This document shows, one piece after another, positions 1-15,100 of a stretch of DNA of 64,000 nucleotides (the first letter of the stretch is position 1; each line of letters begins with the position of its first letter). The translations under genes and the position numbers were made by a program. Under the pieces are notes generated by a model. It was not told the DNA's origin and ran no database searches. It worked only from the letters and a program-made list of their open reading frames with translations. The stretch comes from Acanthopleura granulata (taxonomy: Eukaryota > Mollusca > Polyplacophora > Chitonida > Chitonidae). The DNA lies in the NCBI GenBank assembly GCA_016165875.1, contig JABBOT010000003.1, positions 22,758,302-22,822,301 on the forward strand, given 5' to 3'.

Positions 1-58
1 TTTATACTTGGATGCTTTGTGTCTGTGAAGCAAGTGAGAATAGGTTAGTTGTATATAC

Positions 59-181
59 CTGGTGTGATGGAGGAGTTTGAGATCACAATGGCATCCTCCA
101 CATTGGGCACCCTCTGCTGGCCGTCTCTCAGGGCATCAAATGCTGTCAGCATCACATTCTCCTTCTCTTTGCCACTTTTAC
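59..181 (-). CDS. AGAP: AGAP exon 15, insert within the split PH domain
   Basis: Encodes (G)[18 protein letters not shown], then [20 protein letters not shown] and TP(G). It lines up loosely with the vertebrate AGAP1 segment ending EATVIANSAISS. 123 bp, phase 1-1, with a GTATA donor. It is the last exon visible; the next would carry the end of the insert and the second PH half. Confidence 0.8.
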
Positions 182-3100
182 CTAACACAAAATCAATGTA
201 ACCATTTATCGTTGTTATTAACAAGCCTGAAATTAAAAACCCCAACCAAATGCCACTTATTGCCTGTATTTTTTTTGCGAATGGTGTTTACAAATTACTT
301 TTCAGTTTAAATCTCTTTCAGTTTTGTAAAACTAGAAGGAAGAACTTCCAACATACCTACTAATTACAAGCCAATGAGAAAACAAAGAAAAAAATAACTC
401 CGAGTTACATGATGTATAACAGAGCTAACTCTGAGAATTCAGGGATTTTCTTCACAAATTGTTGTCACAGCCTTATGTACATATATATGTGACTACCACT
501 GCGAGGTCACATTTCTAGTATTTGGGAGGTGATCATTTTTTTTGGCCCATGCAGAAGAGACAGAAATGTTACCAGTCGTGCCAGTGTTGTTGGCTTCTGT
601 TGTGACACCGTTAGCGGGAGGTCCCCCTCCAGTGCTAGGGATCCGCGACCCTTTAGGTCGTAAACCTGGGATTTTCACTGTTGTCCGCACAAGATTAATT
701 TCCTTGGCATGGACATCATCCATGTAGTCCTGTAAAACAGTGCACAATAATGTTGAATGTGTGTAAGACAGAGGTCAAGAGAACCTTTCCTAAAGACAAC
801 GCCTTTTGTATAGAGCAGGTACGATTCATTTATTTTGTCGATTATTGTTAAATGCCTTACACGAGAATTTGTTTTTTTCACTTTTACGACGAGAGTCAGT
901 TTTACAGGTGGAGCAAACTGGAGTGCCACACATCTGAATTATTATTTCCATTAAAATCCCTATCCATAACCTTAATGTTTATAAGCAGCACTACTTTTCT
1001 ACACAAACTTAGTTCAACATACAAACCACTGAAACTGGTGTAAATATTGACCAATTTGCACAGTGAGACCTGCGACTCACATTTGTTGATGGTCAAAATA
1101 CATCTAAATGTATTCCTAGAGGACAAATGTAGCCACACTAATCCAACAGAAGCATACATGCATTTAACACATTATAGTTCTCTTAATATTCTGGCTGTAG
1201 AATGCTCCTGTGTACTTACATGTAGACTAGGGTGATACATCAACCTGCCATCATCAAGTAATGTCACATATTTCTTCTTCCAGTCTTTATTCAGTCCATG
1301 ACTTTTCTTGTGTAAGTACCCCTGTAATTAGAGAGGTCAGGCTTGTACATATACATCATATGGTTTACTGGCATAGAAGAAATTCACTCCCTCATAAAAC
1401 TGAAAGTAATAGCCCCCACATAACAACTGTAATTATTAAGTACATGCTGCACTGACATGCTAGTACATAAGACAGAAGTACTTTTAATACCCTAAATGAT
1501 TTAAAGTTACGTCCATGGTTAACTTGCTCGTTTTCCTGATTATGAGATTAGTTCTGATTTTAGAAAGATGTTTTGAGTTTTGTTTAATACTTAGGATGAC
1601 TGTTTACTGGAAAAATGTAAGTTTTAGCATTATATATCATTTTCTAACATTTATCTGGGCCTAGAAATGTACTTTTTTGATCAAAATTTTAGGTTATTTA
1701 GGATATATCTCACATAAAATTCTCCAACTGTCACTGAGTGCTCTTCTGTGAATCCCAAAGAACAGATTTGTATACATGTGATCTAAATCACCTTTATTAC
1801 AAGATTGTTACATTTCTGGGAGAGTCCAGAGTTATCTCCCTTCACCTTTAAAAGGGGAATGATTAGAGCATAGTCTGCCAATCATGATGTTTATTTAATT
1901 GGTCAGGTTTCCAGATTTTTTATCTAATTTCAACTAAAATGGTGTAACAATTAAAATTAACAAATCAGCTTCTGACAAGTTAAACAACCTTTCCAATGTG
2001 CCCTAGTTACCTTTTTTATTGATGGCATTTAAGAACAATTTAATAACCCGATGCAGTTTGGTTTATGTTTACATGAAGAAACCAACCAAGTTTATACAAA
2101 TCGTACAACATGTCAGCAAATAATTGGGCACATACCTGCTTCAAGGGAATAACTCTTCCACTTCCTAACTTCTCATTCTCCACTTTCTTCTCATCCTCTC
2201 CTTTCTTTGGCTAAAATATTCATATTCACAAATAAGCTGTACAGAAAAACCTTCAAAACTTTAAACACTGACATGTTTAGGTGCCAGATTTGGTAGATCT
2301 AAGACAAAACAGGATTTCAAAATCACTGATATACACGTCTATATGTTACTTACATGAAGTGACATATTTGAGATATGGTATTTTACATTCATACTTGTTA
2401 AAATGTATACAGCTTAATATACAAATGAAGTACACAGAAGGAAACAAAATTATTCACATTTTAATGTCTGTAAATCACTGTCCCATAACCAAGTGTTAGT
2501 AAATACTAGACCCTTCACCATGGTTACACAAAATAACAGTTATGTGTGAAATAGATAGAAGGCTTCCCATCACCCCTTGAAATCCAAGCAGATGTTTACA
2601 TCTACCTGCATTAAGCCAAAAAAAAAAAAACAACAACAAAAAAAGACTGCTGGCAGTGGCTGGCATAAGAAAAGCCCCCAGTGTCATTTTTCTGATAATT
2701 GGTTGGTTCTTCCATTAATAATGCTTAGACTTGGCAAGATACAGAGCTGTTAGCCTCCTCCTGTTGAGCAGCCAGCATTTTCACCTGGGTCACAAGTAAA
2801 TAAAGGTGAGTCCAATCTCTGGTCTCCTTACTTCAGCTACACCAATTTTCTGCTTTTCCTCAAGCAGCAAGCTATAGATTTATGCTGTGGATTAGAAATG
2901 GCTAGACTAGGTGATTTTCACAGTGATGCTGCTACAGCTACACTGACACTACAACAATGGCTTACATTGAAGAGATTTGAGCGCCGGCGGTTTTTCCTAT
3001 TCTGTGTTGGTGTACTGCTTGGGGTTGGCAAGTCTTTACCATCAGGTTTATCCTGAAACAAACCCAATACACCCACAGTTAACGGAGTACCTTCAATCCC

Positions 3101-6100
3101 TGCCTGGTCCTGCTACATGCTGAGCCACCCCCCGGGTTGGTACATAGCCACTGATCATGCACTCTTCTGGATATCAGATACTAGTCATACCAGCTTCCTG
3201 GAGCTCCTATGACCACACACACAGGTTCAAATACATGAACCAACTTTTCTCCTCAAAGGTGACATCCACAGCCTTCTTCAGCAGGTAGAGAGGTGATGGG
3301 AGAGATGTTTCTGTCAGTATTTGAGTTTGGTTAACCATGTATTCCCCATGCAACAATCAGTCATGGATAGTTCTCTGTTTTATCCACCCATTCCTTGAGT
3401 AAACAGGTCTGCATGCAGGGCTTCAATAGAAGTCTTGCCTAATAACCACGGTTGATAATGAAGAGGTTAATTAATACACTTCTGCTAGAAAGATATTAAC
3501 ATCAATCCTCATGCAAAAACATGTATGTGTAAATGTGCATGCGTTAAGAGCTCAGGGCAAATCAACTGTATCCCTACAGATACCAAAACAGTTTACCATT
3601 TGTAACATTAACATGCACCAGCCTATTGGTCCTCAGAAAAGTTGAGAATCAAATGGATATGTCCCTGCACCTTAACTGTGGCCAAAATAGTCCCTCGCCT
3701 TTCATCTGTACACATTCTATCACCATTAAATACCGGGATAAAAATCTACATACTTTTTGTTTGCATCAACTATACTATTCTTCATGTATATATGTATATT
3801 AAAGGTACTGCCTAGTTACCAAGATGTTGTCTGTGGCACATTTCACTTTGCAGATCAAATCACTGGTCAATAAAATAATCACTAATACATGTTCAATAAA
3901 CTGCACAACCACAGCATGTTTATATGTTGCTGTGTTGTCAGGGAACGATAATTATAGTTTGACACATACATGTAAGTGTCCATGATGTTGACCTTCATAT
4001 GTGGATACATGAACACTGTTATGTCCATGAATGTGTCAAATCTGAGCATGTCACGTAAAATGTGCTTGCTACTGTGAAGAAGGACATGCCCCAAATACTG
4101 CTGCACACCTAATCATGTGCATTCATATTCTTGTACAAACTACGTGTAGAGAGTCCATGTAAGAGTATTCACCAACTGAAGAGAATACATGGTACAACAT
4201 ATACTGTATGCATGAGCATGTGGTCTGCACAGATGAGCTCAGTTACAGTTATTATGTCGGTTTTACTTGTAGGTCACTAAAGGAATCTTGGCAGCAAACA
4301 GCACAGGTTAGAACACAGCGATACAAATGCTAAGAGGTTTGATCACTGATGTCAAGATATGGTAATTCAAAAAATAGATTCACACAAGTTATCTGCACAT
4401 TCCCTTAAGCAGAAAAGAAACAAATCCTTTTGGGGAAATGATTATGGATTGACACCACACCATTTATAAAGTGGAAACAACATGAAAACTCTGCAGAATA
4501 AGCAATGGAGTAGATACATGTAAGCCAAGCAGCACATATGTAAAATGAAGCATTAGCGGATACAAGAACGTTGTGACTGAAGCCATCCACGACTGGGACC
4601 CTGTTGGCAAGGGCATGTGGCTGTCCTCAAGGCAGGGAAGACAGGCAGACTTACTAGCACTAAGCTGGACCTCACACGAGTCATTCTAGTCAGTAAGGGA
4701 GTAAACAGGCTATTTTCTTGAATTTCCGTCAAATAGTTCTCCTACAAAGAGGTCACATACACAGGTGCAGCATTCATGTTAACTCCGGCGAATTACATGT
4801 ATATGCAAGCAGATTATAACATATGTACATCTTCATATTAAAACGGTTGTCTTCTTAAACATGCATGATAAAAACATACAAGAGAAATGATTTCTTTAAA
4901 AATGACAAGTCTCCAAGAAGAAGTTAAGTTACATATAAAGATAATAACTTGACCCACAATATACAGACAAATAAACTGCAAGGCAAGACACAACAGAAGT
5001 AGTATGTATTTGTGTCTATTCAAAGAGCTGAAACTCTATGTGTATCATCATATTGCAGAAAATCTTCAAATAGCATAAAATTCCTAAATCTGAAATTTGG
5101 ACAGCTACACAGAGGAATAATTGTGCAACACATTCAACTATTGTAGTCACCCCTATGGGGAGGGGGGGGGAGAGGGAAGGTACACTGTTCGCTATTAGGA
5201 CATTTTCACATCCATGACTGCATTCTGGATGTCAGTATTAAATAATCTAAAAGAAGAAACCCCGAATAATTTCACACCGATACATGATTTAGGCCTGTGT
5301 GTATGTGTATGTGTGTATCAGTCCATGAATTTATACATTTCTGCAGGAGGTGTAGAATTAAAAATGAATTTCCTGTTCACTTTCACCTGCTTTGATGGAG
5401 AACCCAATCCAATGATTGACGAGAAAAAAACAGTATTACTTTGAATCCTAAATTTAAAATGATCAGACTTCACAGAGCTGTTAAATGGTGTCTCTGTTCA
5501 ATGGTCACCATAAAATGACAAATTAAAACTAAAAATATATACCAATGTTTAGATGGAACAAATGAACTGATTCTGGAGCATCAATTCAGAATTCTAATTT
5601 CAAGACTGGTCACCTGACAAGAGCTGATGTTTGTATAAACCCAAGCAGGCTGCATGCTCCAAACCAGGTTAGTACATATGTTATAGGTGACCAGGTAACT
5701 AAAAATTCAACCTCATAAAATATAGTATTAGTAAAAAAAAATAGTTCCAATCTTTGAAAATGCATTCTGAAGGCAATTTTCAGCTACTTGTGCAGGTAAT
5801 GCTTCATGGGTGTGACTAGCAGTTTACAGTCCAACAAAAAGTCATATTTTAAAGTATACCGAACCAGTATATAATATTTACAAATAAACAGGACTGCAGT
5901 AATTACTGGCATTTCTTATATCAAATGTTAACCTGCTGATGCTCGTGGGTTTCCACTGGGCTCTGCCTGGTTTCCTCCCACCATAATAATGGTCGCCATC
6001 GTGTAAGTGAAGTATACTTGAGTGCAGCGTAAAACACCAATCAAAAAAATAAATACAGCAAACTTACATGCATCAATACAATGAGATGTGTATCTGTGAT

Positions 6101-9100
6101 GCATGTTTTTCACAATATCCATTTAGTTATTTGAAACACTGATTGAACAATATTGCTAATGATTACGTACAGGCAGCAATAGGGTGAGTACAACCTAAAT
6201 ATATATCCTCATTTATACCTCATAAAGTTTTAAACAAATAAAGACCTACAAAACCAAGAATTACTGATTACAGCTGAGTACATTCCTTTCACATGTGGAC
6301 AGCTTTGGCATATTCTATAAAATGTCTTTGAAATTACGTGTACTTAAGCTGTAAATTCTACAGCACATGTATAAGAGCCTTGCCTCTACGAATGCAATTT
6401 CAACATGCTTGTGGTGATAAATAAATGTCAAAAAATAAAAAACAAACCCAAATTTTGCCTGGCAGGATACAAACAAAAACTTACAGTGCTGTGATTGGAT
6501 TTGTTTTTCCGGCCAAATAATGGCGTGCTATTAGGTGTTGGTAGATCACGATATTCTGTTGCTCCCTGTGATGAAAAAGATCATATTTGCATGCATACAA
6601 AATTAAAACACATAACAGAACAGAAAACAAGTAAACCAAAGAAATTAATTCAAAAAGTAAAAGACTGAAAATAATTCACTTAAAGAAAGAATGTACAGAA
6701 CAAAAATTATTTAATAAAACACAACAAAACAAATTCCCATGTTAAGAACTTAATACAAGGGGATGCAATAATAAAACAAAGAAAAAAGAAAGATAAGAAT
6801 CTGGAGTAACTTAATTTCATAAAATCATGCAGACTGGGAGATGAAATTAGCTTACATGAAAATCGAAGTTGATGCAAAGTTAGAACTTAAAAATGCACTG
6901 AAATACATTTTATTCAAAAATATGCAGTAATGGCACTTTAGGTTATACTGCAGACTCACAAACCGTTATTACCTACATGTGGTTGTTACAAGGTGTATAT
7001 GTTTAAGTATTATGCACACAGACAGATCACGATCACTGTAAGTATGTTATTTAGAAGTACAGATTGTCATGCATCACACATATGGAGTACTAGTTTTATC
7101 AATCAACATGAGAATGGAATGCTGAAGAAAGGCTACATAACATATTACACAAGCCATGTTCAGGCTATTCACCTAAAACCAGAGAAGACAAAATGTTAAA
7201 ATCTTGGAGGGTTATTAATTGATTAAAACACTGATACACACATACATGTCAAGATGACCTCACCACCCCATTAGAAACTGCTGTAATACAGCATAATGTT
7301 AACGATTAGCTTTCAATGATTGTCCACAGAGAGCCAAAGAATGTTTTATATGCATGTTTAGGTACTTGTGGTATTGTGTGTTACAAAAAAATGGAAGTGT
7401 TAGATGTAAATGCACTGTATAATATTAACTGCAGAAAGCAATGTTGAGATTCACTAGACAATAATACATCAGCCAAGTCATAAAGAAAAGAATCACATTA
7501 CAGTATGTATTCTTGTCAAAAGGTGCCTATATTGACCTGCAAGTACTAGTCATCAAAACACCTTAATACAACAATACAAGGAAGGGGGGTGCTAACATAC
7601 AATGTGTTAAAATCAAGTACATACAATGTTTAAGTCTCCACAAAAGAGACATACTGCCTGAAGGTACACAACATTCTCCACACAGGTCAATGTTTAACCA
7701 GACACTGTTAATACATCATATGAAACAATACAGATATGGCCTGTTAGTGCAAACATGAACCAATTCTACAGCTGAGGTAATATCACCGTCTCAAGCAATA
7801 CATCTGGCTTTCAGGTGGAGAGCAAAGTGAGTAAGCTCACCTGTACTGTTAGGCATGATCAGGTCTTACAGTATATGAGAATAAGTACTACACAGAGAGA
7901 TGAATCAGAGCTCCTTAAATTATTTTGGGAGTTTCCTTGAGAGAGACACAGAAAGTTGCCTGAGGTTAGCATACAGGTAAGTTAGTAGAGCATCACAACC
8001 AGGGATGAGGAGTAGTACATACATCAAGCACGTGTTCACAACCTTTCACAGCCTGTGACAGACTTACACTAAAAGAATTGGATTTATGAACAGCGGAGGT
8101 TCGCTTGGCTTTGCGTGAAGACTGAGGAGTGACAACAGGGTAAGTTGTCACACTCCTAAAGTCCTGTAAACTATCCTACAAAAACAAACAATTGTCTTGG
8201 TGATACCATGATTACAAACAGCCACACATAAGTACATGCATGACATGAGTATCTCAGTATGAGCAATTGCGACAAACAACATCTTCTTGTTATAATGCAC
8301 AGGTAACCCGCACATGAGTAAAACGATAAACATCCAAAATACATAACGTGCAGAAAAGGTGGTAATGGCTGAAATGGTAAAAAAGATTTAGAGAGAAGAT
8401 GCTTAAGGTCAACAGAATGGGGAATACGTAAGGTTGGTTAGGCATTCAATATAGACCTTTGGTGTCAACACCTGATTTGACACTCATGATTGAAATGCGT
8501 GTCTGTTCCCATGTGGACAGTCTAAGGCTTCAAAACAGGAGGAGGTTTGCAGGTACATACAGAGGCTATATCATTCTATCCATGCATACTCCTGACCTAG
8601 CTAGGTATACTTGCTATGTCAATCAAGGCAAAAGGAATGTCACTTGTGGTTTGCAATAGTCTAGGCACAGGTAGGCAGTAAAATACACCAGAACTCATTC
8701 ATGCTTGGGTAGTTTTCACTTCAAACGCTGTGTCTCGTAAATATCAAAAACCATCAACCAAAATGAACACAACAAACCTTCCAATCTGGCATTATCCCAA
8801 AGATGTAAGAATCATATCATTACCAAAGGCAGAAACTAGGGAAGACTGAGCCCATCTGCAGTCTTGGAATGATTGCAATGCATTGTCAAACATTTTTGAG
8901 TAACACACATTGATATGTACTTTCTGTGAAAATCTAAGTGTTGCCAGATAAGAATCCTCTGGAAAGCTGGCTGAGGGACAGATCCAAGAGAGGACATCAG
9001 ACCATTTCAAACATAAACAGCCACCTAAATCCCCACACGAGAGAAGACTAAGTCACAAAACAAATCAAAATGTCAATGATACTACACTATCCCTCTGAAC

Positions 9101-12100
9101 ACTGGACTGCTTATGTGACTTTATCCATAATGGAAAAAGCAATGTATCACAGGGAACTATTATAACATCACAAAACCAATTATACTGCAACTTACAATCA
9201 ACATGCTAAATCGGAAGGTCTGCCAGCAGACTATGGATGGCCATGGGTTTCCCCCTGGCAATGCCAGGTTTCCTCACACCACAGTGCTGAGATATTCTTA
9301 AGTATGGCATAAAACACCAATTAAATAAAGAAATCGAACACTATCAAAGTAGTGCCCAAGCAGACAGCTTTGCACGTCGCCATTTCAATGATGCTTACAA
9401 GTGCTATAACATCTGCCCTCAACTGAAAAAGTAACATAAGGTAACAGCAGAATTCTATGAAGTGATACTTATCATTTGTATTGCATCACATCTATGTATC
9501 TATACACATATACTGTGCCCCATACAAATGGGTATGTGTACATGTGGGTTACATCCCCTGTTACACCAACCTGACTCAGCCTCCAATATGATGATTCACT
9601 CACAAGGCCATGTGGAGATATCTGGGTGGAGGAAACTGAGTAGAGCGAGCAGAAACCCTCTGCATCCTGGTAGATGCCACCAAATTCTCCTCACATAACC
9701 TGAACAAGAGTTTCACTTTGTTCCAGTTACGATACTTATATGAGTTCTGACTTATTGTCCATGTTTGATCTTCGTATGCCATTATCACGATACTGAAGAG
9801 CAACCCAGACAGATCCTACAGGAAGCATGCACTTCCATTGGTTCCAGATAAACCTGTTTCAATATAGCTCCAATCAAACTTTCCGTAAAGGCCTTATACT
9901 TTTCAAGTGTTGGATTTTTGGAACAGGAAAATGTACATCTGTGAGTTGAACCAAAACAAACAAATCCTCGACAGGAAGAGTACATGTAGGCAGTTGAACT
10001 TGAAGTGTTCTGCCTGAGTTATATGCCCATTAAATGTACCTGTTGATCCTGGTCTACTGTAAGCTGTTGAGGGGTTGTCTGCAGCTGAGACTGGGACTGT
10101 TGCTTATCCTTCATCTTACGCTCAGCTTTATCAGTTTTGGAGTCTCGGTCTTTATCCTTTGGTATAGTGTCTTTAGACGGTACCGGAGGTGCCTGCAAGT
10201 CAAAACACTTATGCTGCTACAACGATTCAGAGGTGCAATGTACAGCCCTCACAAAGAATTTATCATGGTACACATGTACTTACGAAAGGATCTCAAATAT
10301 CCAAGGAGGAGAAAATACTGACTGCCAATCCTAAATGCATGACATAAATGTAACCTAACATCAAATTGATGACACATCCTTCTGTCTATTTGTATTTCAA
10401 AATCACACTTCAAAGTTTTCACTTCTACACTGCTTCAAGCATTTCAGTGTAAACAACAGTGTTCGTGCAGAAAACATCATTCTAGCAAATATGGACAAAC
10501 TGCAGCTCTTGCCCTGTATGTGCACATGTCCTGTTGACGTCAGGATGACAGCATCAAGTACAAGACAGAGGGGGAAGTGAGAGGTAAACGTTAAGGGTCA
10601 ACACCACAGGGGCACCTCCTTATCAGGTGAGCAAATATAAGCAATAGTTATTTATACACAAAAATTATACACTTCACCCACAAAACTTTGTTAATACACG
10701 GAACGGAAATTATTCAAATTCATTCACACAAAGAATATATGTCCTCTGAAAGCAAATATATGATTAATACATGTTTTTTCCATTTTATTGCATTTATTAG
10801 TGTGGGACTAGCAACACTTAACCTCGACACATTCTTGTCATGGCCAAAAATCTCAACACATCGAACAATCTCATGTTTTAATACAACTGTTTTGAAGAAT
10901 ACCCATATGAACTTCAACATACATCATTTCATTTACTGATCACTACCTCAAATAAATAACAGTTTACCACATGATACACACAGATATCGCACACAGCATC
11001 AATACCAATCTATTCACAGACAAGAAAGGAAGACAAGAACAGGTATATGATGTGGTATATTTTACTTACCTGAGAGGCGCTGGTGCCTGTGACCAGGGTC
11101 CCCGAGCTGGAGGTGGACTGGCTACTGGTGCTGTGGGAGTCATAGCCCTTGACAGAGGACTGGGTCATGTAGTAGGAGCGCTGAGAGTGGTTAGGTGTTG
11201 GTGTGGTTGGCACTGTGCTGACTGGCAGAGGTATAGATGGGTACCTCATCTGAGAGATCTTCTGACAGGCTGAAAACAGGCCAACAACAACCATACACTA
11301 TTCAAGATGCAAACTACTCCTTTGAAGTCAGTTTAGCTCCACCAACAGAGACAATATTTTACTACTCCTACCTACGAATATACCTTGTTATTCTGAAATT
11401 TTACCTTGAAAGGTGCTCCATGTCTAATTATCAGGAACACCAGAATAAAGTCCACCAAAGTGGATCACAGCATACAAATATCACAGCGTCTTCCAATATC
11501 ACCTTGAACAAAGATTTATCCATAAAGAGAGTCTTAATTTCTAATATTACTAACATCATCAAGTGACTTGGCCCAGGGACAACTTCCTAAGTAAAACAAA
11601 ACACTGAATGAAGATTACATTTTTTCCAGAGCTGCCGGTACATTGTGCGTCTCTGTTGGCTAATCCTATTGTGGGGAAAATGACACTATACAGCCGGATC
11701 TGCCTGGTCCATTCACTTTGACACTGGACTGGTAAGCCAAATACAGACCACCAGTTAGCTGGGCTCCAAAACAGAACAGGACCGGACTGTCCTACGTCAT
11801 AAAGGCAAATATAGAGGGCTTAACACAGCAGTGATGGTGTCAAGATGCTGTCCAGACAATGACATGTACACAAACACCGCTCTGACCACATGACAATCAC
11901 ATGGTCGGCTGGTCAGCCCATAATTTGACAATGTAAGATGTATCTCACATTACTACATTGTGGACAGCTAACTCCCATTAACCCGTACCACAGATAGGTT
12001 TCTTTTTCCCAGTCTATACATAAATGAAAACATCTACACTGCTACAGCATTTGGTCTCCTTTACTCCAGTCTATGTACTAGTACTGAAAGTAGGCCACTC

Positions 12101-15100
12101 AGGTTATAAATTATCAGATTAGAGGCTAAGTTAATAATATTCTACACAAGCCAGCCTAAGACTAAAGAGAACTTCTCTGCTCATTAATCAGTGCTCTAAA
12201 GCATATGGGATCTTTTGCAACCCAGCAGGCTGTGTGTTCAGAGGGTTGTACACGGGAGTGCTCTTAACCCCAGACCTCACATCAGCTGTGAGGATATGTA
12301 ACATACACAGCAATTAATCAATGCAGGAATTATCATGTACACAATAATCACGTAAGATACACTGATACTCAAGGAGATTAACGAAATTAAACACCAACAG
12401 TCTGCTGTACTTCTAAAGTAAGATGCTGGCTATAAAAAGTTTCACAAAGAGTGAATAAATAACACTTCAAAATACAAAATGAGCTGATACAACATTCAAT
12501 CGGCATATTTCATGTTAGACCATTCTGGAGTGCCACATCTGCCAGCCAGATCCACATATAGGTATTTGTGCTCCTTTTCACTATACAGTATCTTGTCCAC
12601 ACAGACTTCGTGTCACCAGCCAATGGTTCATGTAATCAGGAAATTTTCTTTCAAGATCACATACATTTTTCAGCTGCAGCAGGTTTCTCGATGTGATGAC
12701 GATTGGTTAATATCCAGTCAGCTGTGACAGTAGGCCAGGAGACTAATCCAATATTGAAATAAAGATGCTTCCTTGAAAGACGCGTATTTCAGTTCATATC
12801 TGAGGTACTGCAGGCATCATTTATCCCATCTCAGCTAAAAAAGTTCCTTATTGTGGAGTACAAGAAGATACGAGTCCATATATGGCCTGCAGTTCAGTCC
12901 AGTGATGCCTAGCACATGTCACAGAGAGAGTCAATGGGCAGAGCCTCTCACATATGCTAGTAATACAAGTGTATGTTAGGACTATCTGACTGAATGGGGC
13001 CCAGCCACTCTGAATGTCCACACAAATATACTGGGCCCATTCTAATCCCCACAGCACATACTGACTACACTGAAACCCACTGGATATAAATACTGATAAC
13101 ATCTCTGACATGGGCATCACACAATTAGCACAAAATGGCCACTTCTAAAATAGTATTAAATGTTGTCAAATACCCAGATCAAATAAAAAAGGAAATAAAA
13201 TATGATGCTTCACAATTCTGCCCATCATGACTAAATATACAAGGTCAAGTGAGACAGGAGAGTGAACTATTTATGATATGTCAAAAGACGTCTAATAAAA
13301 GATTTAGACCAGAGACTTGTTTTCCTGATGGGTTTTTTCTTCTTCCCTTTCCGGAATGAGCTTGACATGTATAGCACATCCACAGCTCTTAACATACATG
13401 TATTTACTTCTGGTGTCAGCTAGAGTGGTTACACTTGAGTAACTACTAATGGCTGACACAGGACTTAACCAATGTGTCTCCGCATTCCATGCTTTTTAAT
13501 ACAATCTTTTAATACCTCCCTAAATTACAACCTGCACACTGCAGTTCAATGTGTATCACTAATATGAAACAATACAAATGAAACCAACCTAATAAAGTTG
13601 TATATGAACAAATTAAAATGCCTAGTTAGAGTGGCTTATTTTGTTATGCAGATTTTTACGTAACATATGGTGTGAACTTACATGTAACTTCCAACATCAG
13701 ACAGTACAAAACTAAGATACATTTGAAAGATACAAAGAACTGTTTAGTCAATGAAGTATGTGCAATTTGTACCACACATAAAAGGTTTTTAATAAAAAAA
13801 CATGACATGTAGGAAACAGACAGCTGTCCCTGACAAGGCCCCCTGATATATGTGCAGACACATGTGATATGAATTTACACTGTCCTAATGGCAGGGGCTA
13901 AAGCCGTTAGTGAGAAAGGAGGGGGAGGGGGGGGACCTGTCACTCACCATCCTGGAAGACCCTCTCCACATTGAGGCCATAGGTAGCACAGGTCTCGTAG
14001 TATGAGCAGCGTTTCAGGTCTGAGGCTAACTTCCTGGCCCGAGTGTCATCTATGAGCCGTGGGTTACTCTCACTTATTGCATCTGGATAGAAAAGACAGA
14101 AATTCTGCCACGTCACCTTAAACGTTTCATATAAGGATATATATATACTTAGTTGAACAAATAACCTTAGGCTACAGAGATGGCCATACATTTACACATA
14201 CGTGTACATACAATATAAGGGAACTGGAATAATATAATGTGCTGAGCATCACACACATTCTGACGTTTGGTGCACACTACCTTTATCAATGTTCAACAAT
14301 GTGTTCACACATCAACCAAGAACAAGAAAATATGGCACAATCAAAATCTACATGTTTTACCACATGCAAGATTGTGCAGGTACAGTTAGTAGTGCATGTA
14401 CATATATACGTATTTCCTGACATATATGTAAAACATGTTGGGTACTCTGCACACAGTAACGTGCATGTAGCTTTTTTGACATTAAAATGTATGTACATGT
14501 ATGAGTTGTTTAGTTATTAAACAAAAAGAGGATGTCCCTGAGATCCCACACTAGTTATATATATTCAAGAGTAATTCCACACCAGCTATACCTGTACGAA
14601 ACTGCTGAGAGAAGTTTAGTAATGGGGGGATATTAGTGCTTTTGTCCCAGTACCACTACAGTATGTACACTGCCTTGAAATAGGAAATCAAAACATGTTG
14701 TTTCTGTGGTCTAGGAATGTCAGAAATAATGAAACAGGATAGTTTTTGTTGTGAATTGACAAACAGTTAATCAATTGTGTTTCAAAGTGACATACATGTA
14801 GTGCCTGTTGAACTTCCTTTAAAAACATGTTTATGAGTTTTGTGGTTTGAAATATATGTAAGTGTGCTGTACTACTGCAAACGTTACTAAACCACATAAC
14901 CATCTAACATGAGATAGCTATTACTTTTGAGTATCAGCTGACGCAAACCATGACAGAGAATTAACCACAAAAGGAATATAGCTGTTATAATCTGGGAAAT
15001 TTAAATACTCACCAGTTTTACTACTGTCATGTACATGTAAACATATCCCCATTCATGTGTATGTGCATTGTAAATAGCCACTAATGGCCAAATCCAAGAA

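Noticed and set aside
9785..9985. Minus-strand ORF as a possible transposon fragment
   Set aside because: No recognisable polymerase or transposase motif could be found.
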